The translations under genes and the position numbers were made by a program. The notes beneath the pieces are model-generated. The model had not been told where the DNA came from and searched no databases. It worked only from the letters and a program-made list of their open reading frames with translations. From Diadema setosum (taxonomy: Eukaryota; Echinodermata; Echinoidea; Diadematoida; Diadematidae), in NCBI RefSeq assembly GCF_964275005.1, contig NC_092698.1:32109162-32173161 (forward strand): a stretch of 64,000 nucleotides of DNA, written 5' to 3'. Below are positions 47,168-58,698 of the stretch, piece by piece. Every line of letters begins with the position of its first letter. Position 1 is the first letter of the stretch.

Positions 47168-48573
47168 TATGCGTATTAATATAGATGCTATGTACACTAG
47201 TTACACTGTATGCACATGCATGCTAAGGTTGTGTACATGAACCAGTAAAAAAAAAAAAAAAAAATTGATGCGTGATTGTGGGCATGTTGTCTTCCAAGTT
47301 TATGTACTGTTAATCGCAGGTGAGTGGAGAGACGATCTGTTATGGTGTTGATGTGTTGGCTTTTGAATTCAACGAGACATACCGGTAATGTGAAATCACA
47401 AAATCAGAGCAGTCACACAATGTTACGTTACTTTGTAAGGTAATGTGTGCGGCAGCTTTAGGCAGAGTGAGAAACTTCTGAGGAAGCGAGGAATATTGCT
47501 GGAATCCTCTTTGAACTGGAGGGGGGGTGAAAGAGAAGACGTCCACATTTAGCTGGATTGTGACACAGATACCCATGTGACTGATGAATCATCCGTCGGC
47601 TGTGGCGTCGGCAGGAAATTCTGGTATAATCACTGAAGTTCACTGTGAACTTGATGCAGCCTTTCCTCTGCCTTCCTTAAAGTGTCATTCCACACCATGC
47701 TCACGTTTGGTTAGAAAGTAAACATGTTGACTGTGTAATACCTCTCTTAAGCACAAAACCTCTTAGAAACACCTTTGTCCCTTTTTCATGGGGGAGAGGT
47801 TGCATCAAGATGATACAAATTCAATTTAGGGTTAACTTAAACTTGCATGTCTGATATTGAGAGTACATGAGTGTGCAACAAACACTTCTTGTTTATCTAA
47901 ACAAACTGGTATACATAACCTTTTTTTTTTCTTTTTTTTTCAAATAACAGTGTCATGCACTCCAGAACCCCTGTACTACGTGTACATGATTTTTTTTTTC
48001 TATTCTGTGTAATGCAGATTATATTTGATTTCCTTTAAGATATTTTTTAAAAAAAGCATAGCATACACATTACAATAATGAGAAACGGCTGCAAAGCCCT
48101 GCTCAGTAATGTCAGCATAATATTGCTAGTTGATGGAATGAGTAAAACAGAATACCATTGTGATGTCACCTCGAAATTTAATCTTTGCCAGCTAGAGCTA
48201 TGTTTATTTCCAGGAGAGAAAATAAGTCCACATCCCTATACTACAGTATTTCACGATATACTCGTTATACTTTGCTACAGCAGAGAGTTCTTGCAATTTC
48301 ATTACTAAGCGTACAGAACAGAATGTAGTACATTTGCCCGCAGATTAAATGGAACAAACCATTTATGTCTCGCAGTACCGAAACTGACACGCCCCCCTGG
48401 CCTGTGTCGAGCTGCGATCCATCTACACGTGTCATGCAGTCGGAAGCTGACCTTTGCATAACAAGCGATACTATGAAATGCCCATAGATGGCGCTACACC
48501 ATTTAGGGAAGCAGCTACTCCAAATATTTTCCTAGGCATTGCTTCAAGTTATAATTTAGTACAATAGTAATGA
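45507..48573. other. Intergenic, simple repeats only
   Basis: Contains CT repeats near 46024-46040, a GT repeat at about 47138-47162 and an A run near 47248. No coding signal or matched element was found in 3 kb. Confidence 0.5.
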
Positions 48574-49082
48574 TGGATTGAGTGAATATGGAAATGTCCG
48601 TAGAACACAGCAGCGAAGTTTAAAGAATCCGTTCAGAAGCCATGGCTTTTTTAAAGTTACGTTGCCACCATTGCTGGATGAGAAGACACATCAGTTCGTG
48701 ACGTCAGTGCGGGACAACGATGTACAAAAGAATTCCACAAAATTTCGATTTTCTTTGAAAAGACGCATTCCCATTCACTTGTTTCATGCTGACGTAAATG
48801 TGTTTTCATTGAATATACCCATGTTTTGTGAAAGAATCAATTCAAATGCTGTTTTCGTTATGACAAAAAGTGAAAATGGTTCTCTTCATACATTCTCGTA
48901 TCTTTGTCATGCATGCAGCGAAGTCACGAACTGATTCTTCTCATCCAACGATGGCCGCCCCCGAATGTTCTTTAAAATATCCATAACTTTTGAAGGATTG
49001 TCAGATTTTTCCTCAAACTTCTTTGATGTCTGTTACTCGCATAATCATTATAGTTATTTTGATGCATTCGCTCTATCCACAT
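48574..49082. mobile_element. Diverged foldback MITE, same family as 62.6 kb
   Basis: The left arm starts GGATTGAGTGAATATGG and contains TTTTTTAAAGTTACG and GCTGGATGAGAAGAC. The right arm contains GTCTTCTCATCCAACG-type sequence near 48933 (TTCTTCTCATCCAACGATGG), CATAACTTTTGAAGGATTG and GATGCATTCGCTCTATCCAC. Order and sequence match the arms at 62568-63443. The 118-codon frame at 48578-48934 lies wholly inside it and is not a gene. Confidence 0.65.
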
Positions 49083-50461
49083 AAGATATGCAGCTCAACC
49101 CTTTATGGGGTTTGAGTGCCATTGATTGACCTGGATAGCTGAACATTTTAATCCTACATCGGGGAAAGATGAGGAGAGGTGTTTATTGCTCAGTCTAGAG
49201 GACAGTAGGCCCTATATAGCTCAACAAAGAAAAAAAATCACACCTTATCACCTGTATTAAAAAAAAAAGAATTGAGAAATCAAGATACCCAAATCGTAAA
49301 AAACAACAAACAAACATGAATGACGTCATAAACGCGTAAAGGGTATAGGGTGTATCAAGGTATAAATAAGGCGTCGTTAATGTGTGTCTAAACTATATGT
49401 GCTTCCTATTTTAATGATTGTCTGATGTATGTATAAGGTTACCTTCATGGTCCTAGCATTTTGATAGAAGACAAGTCATTCAAGAACGATACATTATTCG
49501 GCAGGAATTCGACATGAAAATCTTTATGATCTATAACTCCGGATTTGGCTGAAGTGAAGGCAATGGGATTATTGTTCTTATACTTTTTTTGTTGTTGTTG
49601 CCAAGATCCACATTTTCTTAAACTTTAATACATGAATAGCAGACAGCTAAGGTTTTGTTATGATAGGCCTGATAATAATAGTCTTTAAAATGTTAACCGT
49701 CATTATGCAATAGATTATATCGTTATAGCAGTCTTTCGCCTCTTTAAAAACATCTCATCGATGGATTAGTGAAGTCGAAATGCTGAGTATCAATGTTTTG
49801 TCTGGACTTCAATTGGAATTTATCTGATGTATTATTATTTTCAAGCCTTTGAACATGCATCAAGCACATCGCTTTATCATTATTGTCATTCATTATCATG
49901 GAGATGTAACTTTAAGTAGCTGTGAGTTGCGTAATTTCTGATAGGCCTAACAAAGTCATATAAATGTATCATTTACTTTGCTTTGGTGTTATATCAGTTA
50001 TATTCTTGCAATAAAACACAGTTGTAATCGCATGTATAGGCTTACATTATACATTTTTATAAAAGCGATAAGTGTGGTAATAAAGTGAACGGCAGCAGCA
50101 GGAACTATACAGGAAGCTCAGTGTTGTTGTTGTTGTTGTTATTGTTGCAAAGATATACATAAGATAAATTTCCATTAGCCTTTTGGTCCTGACCTTCCTA
50201 ATACTCTGATATACTATTTTTTCAAAGCGTTGTATAACCATTTTATATACGATTCTTGAACATGTTGAAAAGAAGAAGAAGAGGAAGAAAAGAACTATCA
50301 GCCTGGCACTATATACTCGGGTCAGGCGCTAGCTTTGACTTTCTTTGTGGTTATACCACAGTGAATGCACTGGTAAAAAATGTCGCAATTACACCCTTTT
50401 ATGTAGTATAAATAGAATAAAAAGCAAACAAACAAACAAACAATTAAACAAACACACAAAC
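49083..50461. other. Intergenic, nothing recognised
   Basis: AT-rich DNA with short GTT repeats near 50124 and CAAA repeats near 50425. No gene or matched repeat. Confidence 0.45.
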
Positions 50462-51723
50462 CAGGCCCGTAGCCAGGGGGGGTGCGTCGGGTGCGTACGC
50501 ACCCCCCAAAATTCTGAAAGGTCCACTTTTTCATAATAACGGTTTTTAGCAATTCTCAAGATAACAATCCAAATAAATATAAAGACACATTATTATGCTA
50601 CGTAAATGTGGAAGAGTACGTTTAACAATGTTAAAAATAATTGTACGAAACCCTTTTGTTGTATGAACCATCGGATCGTCCCCATGCACACAAACACAAA
50701 TGTTATGTATCAATTTGTGCGAGCTATTATTATATTGGCACTGCATGCCATGGCCCTTGGCGCGTGTGACCGGTGTTTTTTTTTTTTTCCACTGGCCGCC
50801 CGAGTACGTGCGATTCGTGGATGACATTGAGGTTGACACTTGCATTTTTTCACAGGAACAGAGGTAAGTGGATGAAAATCTAATAGCCTCAAGTTTACGT
50901 ATAATGTTTTTATTATGATAAGAATTAAAGAAATTTCCTCGAAATTATAACTATAATCGAAAACCTGAGACATTTTATATCTACGTCTCACAAAGATATA
51001 GTACATGTATATAAGTACATGTTGGCATGATAATGCCTGGGGATAGATTATTATGTCAACTATTTTCCATTATGAATGCATGCTCCAATCAAATTGTGAA
51101 AAGGTGGTCATGAATTAGCATTTCTTACGAACGATCAGGAGAGACGAAATGAGTCGGATTGGATTACAATTCTCACTTACAGCTTTGTAGAAGTCTGAGT
51201 CAACAGTATCACACAGTACTTCAAGACGTATTATAGTACAAACGATTTCTTGAGCCTGCACCGTTTCAGGCTCTGTTCTGGATACAGCGGTAGAAACTCA
51301 TTCTTTTCTTTCTTTTTTATTTTATCATTATTTACTAATCTCTTTTCTAACTTACAGGTAGCGGATTTCTTTGCAGGCCAAATTCGGAAATGTAGTGTTG
51401 ATTATTACTTATACATTTTCTCATGTTGTGACAGTTCTATTGGTTCTCATTTTAAAGTGAGCCAAAACCTAAAAAAATTTTCACTTATAATTTCCAAAGA
51501 GTATTATGCAGGCACGCAAACTCATTTTAGTTGTATTTCATTTAAATGTAATGGGTAAGAGGGTATGAGAGAGAATGGAAAGTGCTGAGCTATGAAGTAA
51601 AATGGTAAAGTAAAAAGTTTGTCAGATAGTATTACAAAAGAAACTCATTCTTTTTTGTTTGTTTATTTTATCATTATTTACTTATCTCTCTTCTAACTTA
51701 AAGGTAGTGGATCTCTTTGCAGC

Positions 51724-53423
51724 CAGTGGCGTATCTAGGGGGGGGGGGCAAGGGGGGCACGTGCCACTCCTTGGGGGCGCAAAAAAAAACGAAAAAAAAA
51801 AACGAAGAAGAAGAAGAAAAAAAGAAAAGAAAAAGAAGAAGAAGAAGAAGAAAAAAAAAAAACTCGCCCGGAAGGGGGAGGGAGAATGGTAAGGGGGGGG
51901 GGGGGGGCAGAAAACCAAATCAAACAAGATAAAAACAAAACATGATGATGACGCGGACAAAACGACAATGTTTATTGTGTTCACACAAACATTCTATGTT
52001 CTGTGAGCTGAAATACAAAAATTTTCGGCTCGCTCGCTGCGCTCGCTCGCCAAAATTTGTATAAAAAAGAAGGTAAGAACAAAACGTGGTGATGACAAAA
52101 TGGCAGTCTCTATTGTGTTCACACATGTCATTTTATATTTAGCAGGCAAAATGTTTCACGGAGCAGCGGCTGCAATTTCATTCCTTCTGAAGCGATCGCC
52201 CATTGGATCAAAAGAGGGCGTCAACGGTTTCGAACATACGGGGGGGGGGGGGGCGCAAAAAAATAATAAGAAATCAAACAAGATAAGAACAAAACGTAAT
52301 GATGACGCGGAAATATACAAATTTTGGCTCACTCGCTCGTACTAATTTAGAGTATTTTTTCAAGTCCTCAGTTTGTTGGTATAAATCGTTATCTATAAGG
52401 CCGTCACTATATTTTGATTAGAATTGTAAGATTTAATAAGCAAAAAATGACAAGAGTTTCATGATTTGTAAGCTGAAATACAAAAATTTTCTGCTCGCTC
52501 GCTGCGCTCGCTCGCCAAAATTTGTTTAAAAAAAGAGAAGAAGATAAGAACAAAACGTGACGATGACGCGGACAAAATGATAATGTCTATTGTGTTCACT
52601 CATGTCATTTTATATTTAGCAGGAAAAATGTTACACGGAGCAGCGACTGCAATTTCATTCGTTCTGAAGCGATCGCCGATTGGATCAAAAGAGGACGCCA
52701 ACGGTTTCGAACATACGGGGAAGGGGGGCGCAAGAAAAAAATCAAAAAAGATAAGAAAAAAAAAACGTAATGATGACGCAGAAATATACAAATTTCGGCT
52801 CACTCGCTCGTACTAATTTAGAGTATTTTTTCAAGTCCTCAGTTTGTTGGTATAAATCGTTATCTATAAGGTCGTCACTATAATTGTGAGATTTAATAAG
52901 CAAAAAATGACAAGAATTCCATGTTTTGTAAGCTGAAATACAAAAATTTTCGGCTCGCTCGCTGCGCTCGCTCGCCAAAATTTATATAAAAAAAAATATA
53001 AGAACAATACGTGATGATGACGAGGACATTTACAAATTTCAGCACACTCGCGCGCACTAATTTAGAGTACTTTTTTAAGTCCTCAGTTCTTTTGGTATAA
53101 ATCGATATCTATAAGGCTGTCACTATATCTTGATTAGAATTGTAAGATTTGGTAAGCAAAAAATGACAAAAATTCCATGTTTTGTAAGCTGAAATACAAA
53201 AATTTTCGGCTCGCTCGCTGCGCTCGCTCGCCAAAATCTATCAAAATTCATTACATTTAAATCACCCTCAAAAAGATCCCTTTTAAGTGCTTGAAAAAGC
53301 ATCATGCGGACTTTGTTTAAAGTCCCTACCGGGATGGGGTAGGGGTTGAACACTTTTTTTCAGAAATTAGGGGCGCAATTTTCGTGCTTGCCCCGGGCGC
53401 CGTTTTCCCTAGATACGCCACTG
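51724..53423. mobile_element. 1.7-kb hAT-like element with perfect 8-bp duplication
   Basis: Ends CAGTGGCGTATCTAGGG and CCCTAGATACGCCACTG are perfect inverted repeats. The 8 bp TTTGCAGC stands immediately outside both ends (51716-51723 and 53424-53431), an intact target-site duplication of hAT size. The body is an AG-rich tract followed by tandem ~465-bp units. No transposase frame is evident, so it is non-autonomous. Lys/Glu-rich frames near 51780-51930 are low complexity. Confidence 0.9.
52006..53240. repeat. Tandem ~465-bp units with a GCTCGCTCGC motif
   Basis: The phrase GGCTCGCTCGCTGCGCTCGC followed by TCGCCAAAAT recurs at about 52027, 52491, 52951 and 53208 (spacing 464, 460, 257). GCGATCGCC...GGATCAAAAGAGG and TTCGAACATACGGGG blocks recur near 52190-52245 and 52670-52725. 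The last unit is partial. All lie inside the hAT-like element. Confidence 0.85.
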
Positions 53424-54241
53424 TTTGCAGCCCAATTCGAAAATGCCCAGAGACAGCTAGTAACCAAATAACCTACTATAATTTAATAGATAAGAAATAA
53501 CCATTCCAGTATGTATCTTAGTGTGCACAGTGAGACAGATCAAATCAAATAGGAAAACATCTGAGCACTATAAAGCCTGAGGTCTGAATTTGCACTCAAC
53601 TTCTTCCAATGGCTAACGGATGTTTAATTTTTGAATTTCACTGACCTCCAAATTTCACAAAGAAAACCTTCTTAGCATGTTGGTTAATATGACATTTGAC
53701 TGATATTGGAGATGTTTGCGAATCGGATCTACTACCTTTAATATTATTAATCTAAAATGATTATTTGAAAGTTCGGAAATGCTGGAAATATCCTACCACA
53801 AGGAGGCAAAATATAAATGGTTCACATTTACAATTCATTTTGTTTTAAAAATTTTCTTATTTATTTTCGTTTTTGACAAACTCGCATACCAGGCTTCAGG
53901 CCTGCTAACACGGGTATACAATAGAAAAAATAAAAGTTAAAACAACACCAGGAAAATCACTATTGTCAATTTTGCGGCGCGCTACGCGCGCAGAGTCTCG
54001 AACACAATTAAACTTTGCAACTTCCTGGCAAAATGAGTTTTTACTATTTCCTAGATGAAATACCGTAACGCGATTGCATGCAACAGACAAAAATACAAAT
54101 TTCCTCGAGACTTTAAAACGTCATTAAAACAGTCAAAATTCACAATTTGCCGCGCGCTTCGCTTCGCGCGCAAATTCTTATACAACTTTTGTAGTTCGGT
54201 CGTCCAAAGAAAAAACAAAAAAAAATATATATATATATAAT

Positions 54242-54277
<36 letters not shown>

Positions 54278-54353
54278 ATCATTGGTATTGGTACCGAAGG
54301 TCCGTTTTTTTAGTGACCGCACCCCCCCTTGAAAAATCCTGGCTACGGGCCTG

Positions 54354-55070
54354 CAAACAAACTACTGTGTACAGTCGAGTAGACCTTGGTAATACTGATA
54401 AGAATAGAATCAACAGGACAGCGAATATTTCACAGACATTTTGAATTAAGAGAAGAAAAATATACGAATAAATGAAAATCACATGTCTCCACAAAATAAT
54501 ACATTGTAATATCGGTCTGAAACAAAAGTAAGAATCGTAATTCCCCGATCTGATTTAAAATTAGATGGGGTGATGACGATTTTTTTTTTCTTAATTCAAG
54601 TCAGTTATTGTTTATTTCCATCCGGCAAAAGCGTAAAACAGGCAAATGTCTGTATAAACGCTCAAATCCCCTCCCCCCCAAAAAAAAGCAAGCAAACAAA
54701 CAAACAAACAAACACATGCCTCATGCAAGACGCGACAATGTACCAAAGAGAGAAAATTACTTTATAAGAAACAACAAAGAACAACTGAAGAGTATGCAAA
54801 GACCGATATATATATTTTCATCAACTTGAGACATTTGAGATTGAAACTTGGTCTTAATCTGTTGTTGTTGTTGTTGTTGTTCTTGTTGAGATGTTTTTGC
54901 ATTCAAACTTTACATGTGTTCAAAGAAAAGAGAAAGAACAAAGAAAAAAGAAGAGAGGTATAGATGTCACGCCTGCTTGGCGCCCACTCCATATACGTAT
55001 AGTCGAGACAGGTGAAAAAACGAATCACCCAGTTTTGCAAGAAGAGAGCAAAACAAATATTATTTTCTTA
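54354..55070. other. Non-coding, simple repeats
   Basis: CAAA and GTT repeats (about 54688-54712 and 54860-54885) in AT-rich DNA. No gene. Confidence 0.5.
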
Positions 55071-55360
55071 CTCTCTAAAAAAAATCGAGTGAAAATTTTC
55101 ACTCTAAAAAGAGTGAATACAAAAAAGAGTGAATTTCGAGTGAAATTGGAGTGAATTTTGAGTGAAAATGCTCATTTTCACTCATTTTGGAGTGACGTCA
55201 GGGATCACTCCAAAATCTTCGAGTGATCCCTGACGTCACTCCAAAATGAGTGAAAATGAGCATTTTCACTCAAAATTCACTCCAATTTCACTCGAAATTC
55301 ACTCTTTTTTGTATTCACTCTTTTTAGAGTGAAATTTTTCACTCGATTTTTTTTAGAGAG
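55071..55360. mobile_element. 290-bp near-perfect hairpin MITE with TA duplication
   Basis: Two arms of 140 bp are reverse complements with only about one mismatch, separated by a 10-base loop CAAAATCTTC (55211-55220). The outer ends are CTCTCTAAAA and TTTTAGAGAG, with TA at 55069-55070 and 55361-55362, as in Tc1/mariner-type MITEs. Each arm is built from a short degenerate repeat, GAGTGAATTT / GAGTGAAATT / GAGTGAAAAT, and contains GACGTCAGGGATCACTC. The high arm identity implies recent insertion, gene conversion or structural constraint. Confidence 0.9.
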
Positions 55361-55612
55361 TAGTTTGTATCTAAAATTAATGTTATCAACATTATGACGT
55401 TTATTCAGATTCAGAAAGCTCCTGCACTTTCATTATTATGTCAGATAGGGTCTATCAACGAAATTTCTGTAATGTCAGTTTTGTGGATATAAGCGTGTGA
55501 TGTGTTTGGGATAATAATAATGTTTTAGGATTCTTTTCCTGCTACACTCTGACAAGTGTTCGGGGATTAAGTATGTGCCTTAATCATACTGTATACTCGT
55601 AGTACTGAGGGT
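55361..55612. other. Non-coding spacer
   Basis: Short AT-rich spacer between two repeat elements; nothing recognised. Confidence 0.4.
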
Positions 55613-56850
55613 TACAGTCGTGTTCCGAAGGTTCATTATTCCGAATGCCCGTTTTAACGGTAATACGAAATTGAAATATGGTTCGTTGTTCCGAAGATTC
55701 GCGTTTACTCCGAAAGTGAACAAAGTTCGATGTCCTGAATGGTCGATAGTTCGAAATGAAAGAAGAAGAAGAAGGAGGATGAATATAAGAGGAGAAGAAA
55801 AGGTTTGTTATTCCAAAGGTTTGTTACTCGTAAAACGAAATGAGGTTTGTAATTCCGAAAATTCATAAGTACGATTTTCACCATTTTCGGAATAACGAAA
55901 CTTGCGTATATACGGCCGGCGCCATGCACGTTTTCAAAAGTGTGTGTGTGTGTGACGGGGGGGGGGGGGGGGTTATAATTCTGGTGCCATTTCCGGTTTC
56001 ATCAGCTTAAACAAACAAACAGAAATCCAACGAAAAACAGAAAGGGGCTTCAGCGCAACTTCTGGGCCCCGTTTTATAAAAGATGTGAGTGACAACTTTC
56101 CATAGCAACATCCAATCAGGAAGCTGGATTCTTTTTGTTACGATGACAATTGCCATTCCAATCTTCTTTTTTTTTCTTTTAAAAAAAAAAGAATGTAATG
56201 GAGCCATGGTGCCACTTCCATGTTTCATCGGCTAACAAGTAGGCCTAACAAAAAAGTCTTCAGCGCAACCTTGTGGTGTTCTGATCACTTCCGGGTTTCT
56301 TCAGCTGACAAGCAAAAGAAACAAAGAAAAAAGGCCCTACCCGCGCTCCCGCTTCAAGATTTCATCGGCATCGCTCTGGTACAACTTCGGGTGCCACTTC
56401 CGGGGTAAAACAACAACAACAACCACAACAACAACAAACAAACAAACAAACAAAAGGGGGGGGGGGCAAAGTGGTTAGGCCTACATCCAATGTATTCCTA
56501 TGTATGTGCAAAAAAAAAAAAGTGGGGGGGGGGGGGGGTCCGCCGACACTGTTGTCAATAATATTTTCTTATTACATTTTCGGATAAACGAACTTTCGGA
56601 ATGACGATTTGCTCAGAAAGAAGGTTCATTGATTCGGAAATGCTAATAAGGCCCGCATGACGCACCTTCGGAATTGCAGCCCTTGTTATTTTGTTTCCAC
56701 ATTTCAGAACCTTCGGGAAAGAGAACCTCTTTTTACTTATTTCTTCTCGGAATCAGGGCCTACGGCCTTTCGAAATAACGAATATTTCATTTTCGAATTT
56801 AACGAACCTTTCGGAATAACGAACTTTATTTCATTTTCACACATCCGATA
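55613..56850. repeat. Inverted pair of TTCCGAA-type arrays around a repeated core
   Basis: The left block (about 55620-55910) is a degenerate series of GTTCCGAAGGTTCATTATTC-like phrases. The right block (about 56575-56840) carries the complement, such as CTTTCGGAATAACGAAC. Between them, a phrase like GGTGCCACTTCCGGTTTCAT recurs near 55983, 56209, 56285 and 56389, mixed with CAAA repeats and G runs. The arrangement suggests one inverted-repeat element of about 1.2 kb whose arms are themselves tandem arrays. Its ends are not sharply defined. Confidence 0.6.
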
Positions 56851-57848
56851 GTAATAGGCAGCACTATGTAGCAGTACAAAGTCATGGAAGTTTATTACTC
56901 ACTTTTCCCACCATCACATCATGCATATCAAATTGCTTGACTTGATCTCATTTAGTGTATACATGTATTTTCAAGAACCAAAACAACCAGGAAGGTGACA
57001 CATCGATTTATTCATTAATTTACTTTTTTTTATATGTTTTATTTCGAAATCACATAAAATCACAATATTTACAAATAATCATCAATCAGCAAACACGAGA
57101 AAAAGAAGAAAAAAAGAAGAAAAAGTGACAAGAGCAATTCAGAGATAAAATAAAAAGAGAACCACCATGATTCATCAATAAGTAGTAAGGTAAAGCTTCC
57201 TCAAAGACCCCCGTCTCATAACACACCCAGGGAGAATGGCTCCCCCAGTGGGGTCCCCAGGTCTGAAAGAGGACCATACCCTCTTATTCAACGACAAAAG
57301 TCACACCTTATCCTACACAATCAAAATTTACTCATCTAATCATCCCTCAAAACTACACATTCTCAACTCATCTCGAGACATCTTTAGCATTGTAATTCAA
57401 ACCACTACATAAAGCCTAAATCAGACCTGGAAATCCCTGACAGGAAAAGATTACATTACAGACTGTTAAAAAAAAAAAAAAAATTAGAGCCTAAAAAATT
57501 CCAAAACCATTGAGCAATTAGTTCATGTCCAAGGCGCGCCAACAAAGCTGGAGAAAACATAAAGGCCAGACAGAGGGCCGGCAAATTCACTAACTACAAT
57601 GTAGTACTACACATGGTTGTACTTTGTATCAGCGACAGATCATGGAGATTCCAATGAGCAAAATACAATGACAAGTATTCAGCATACCAATACACAATAT
57701 GAAATAAACTTAATCCAAGGGGTATGAAACAATTTTAAAGTAACATTTAAACATATCATAAATTAAATCTCCATTTTTTGAAATGTAACCAACTAAACTA
57801 ACAAATCAATATGAACCAAGCGTTTTCAAGAGCATGCATGCCTGCAAC
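56851..57848. other. Non-coding, AT-rich
   Basis: No gene recognised. The stretch from about 57020 to 57580 is A-rich on the plus strand with GAA repeats and has the general look of a minus-strand LINE 3' UTR, but no coding end supports that. Confidence 0.35.
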
Positions 57849-57875
57849 CAGGGAGGTGAGACAAATCACCTCCCT
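57849..57875. repeat. CAGGGAGGTGA hairpin
   Basis: CAGGGAGGTGA and TCACCTCCCTG pair around a short loop. A perfect relative lies at 58674-58698 and a shorter one near 8994-9015 inside the LINE. Confidence 0.8.
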
Positions 57876-57884
57876 GCTGCTGCA

Positions 57885-58480
57885 ACGAACTTCGCAACCA
57901 TCGAGTACAACGTAATGAATATTCATAACGACCTTTCACTAGCCAGCTGGTAGTCACATGATCATCCGTGTAATCACAACAGAACTTCGCTGTTCGTCGG
58001 TGAGAGGAGACAGCAGTTGACGAATATTAGTGGGACACTTTGTCAGAAATGGGCAGAATTCGCTCGTTATATCAACACCTAATATTCAGAAGCGAGCGTT
58101 TGTTTAAAGTGAAGGTAGATCTAAATTGACGTCGTGCTGTTGAGGTTGTGCAGGCAGAAGTATCATGAAATCGGCGGTTGGTAAGTTGGCGCGAGAGAGC
58201 TTGTTTGGTTGCGATTGTGTGTTTTCATTCATTGATCCGTCTGTTTACGACAATCCGGACGGGCAGATCTCCCGAACGTTTGTGCACTTGCAAGGCGGGC
58301 AGGCGTCTGCTGTGCCTGCATGTACTGTGTATGCTCTAGTACACACACCGCGCCCGATCGTGAATCCGTGATTGACTTCAGTCGCGTCGTGAACAACGTA
58401 GTGGTTTATGGTGCTCCTGTGGCTGTGAATTGCATCAGCCGAGGTTGATCACGTTGATGTTTCTGGGCGTAGGGTTTTGC
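57885..58480 (+). promoter_or_regulatory. CpG-rich segment, candidate promoter and 5' exon
   Basis: CpG dinucleotides are clearly denser here than in the surrounding AT-rich DNA, a pattern shared only with the IDH2 5' flank among the non-repeat parts of the window. It encloses a start codon followed by a perfect splice donor (see 58165-58180). This suggests the 5' end of a plus-strand gene whose other exons lie beyond 64000. Function is inferred from composition. Confidence 0.35.
58165..58180 (+). CDS. Candidate first coding exon of an unidentified gene
   Basis: ATGAAATCGGCGGTTG is followed at once by GTAAGT (58181-58186), a perfect 5' splice consensus. Read without splicing, the frame continues to 58371 (68 aa, MKSAVGKLARESLFGCDCVF...), but that product resembles no family that I know. 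A short first exon MKSAV plus one base is an equally good reading. No downstream exon was identified in the window, so the gene is unproven. Confidence 0.25.
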
Positions 58481-58641
58481 CTGTATTGTGTATCTTGGCC
58501 CTTATGTCATGCTGTCTTACCTAACTTTCACACTTTTACAAATTACATTGGATGTGTCTTGAATATTGTCCACATTGACACAAAATCCTGACTGATGAGA
58601 GTGATATGATTGATACTGATCCTAGGTCTATTTCTAACCAT

Positions 58642-58698
58642 CATGGAGCTATAGCTCCATGACCATGGTCTAACCAGGGAGGTGGCTCACCTCCCTGG
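58642..58698. repeat. Two adjacent perfect palindromes
   Basis: CATGGAGCTATAGCTCCATG (58642-58661) is a perfect 20-bp palindrome. CCAGGGAGGTG with CACCTCCCTGG around a 3-base loop (58674-58698) is a second perfect stem. Confidence 0.85.

Larger units (their letters stand above)
50462..54353. mobile_element. 3.9-kb hAT-like element with perfect 16-bp ends
   Basis: Perfect terminal inverted repeats CAGGCCCGTAGCCAGG and CCTGGCTACGGGCCTG. Related GGTGCG and GAAAGGTCCAC / GGACCTTC blocks follow inside both ends. The flanks are CAAA-rich on both sides, so the expected 8-bp duplication cannot be read clearly. Inside are two related blocks, TAGCGGATTTCTTTGCAGGC near 51360 and TAGTGGATCTCTTTGCAGCC near 51706. 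The second is split by another hAT-like element (51724-53423). Near 53970-54175 there are CG-rich palindromic tracts (GCGCGCTACGCGCGC, CGCGCGCTTCGCTTCGCGCG), and near 54244-54276 a GT repeat. No transposase frame was found. Confidence 0.7.

Noticed and set aside
48578-48934. 118-codon open frame
   Set aside because: Lies wholly inside a foldback MITE whose other copies do not share the frame.
51682-51984. Lys/Arg-rich and Phe-rich frames of 70-100 codons
   Set aside because: Low-complexity AAG/AAA tract inside a hAT-like element.
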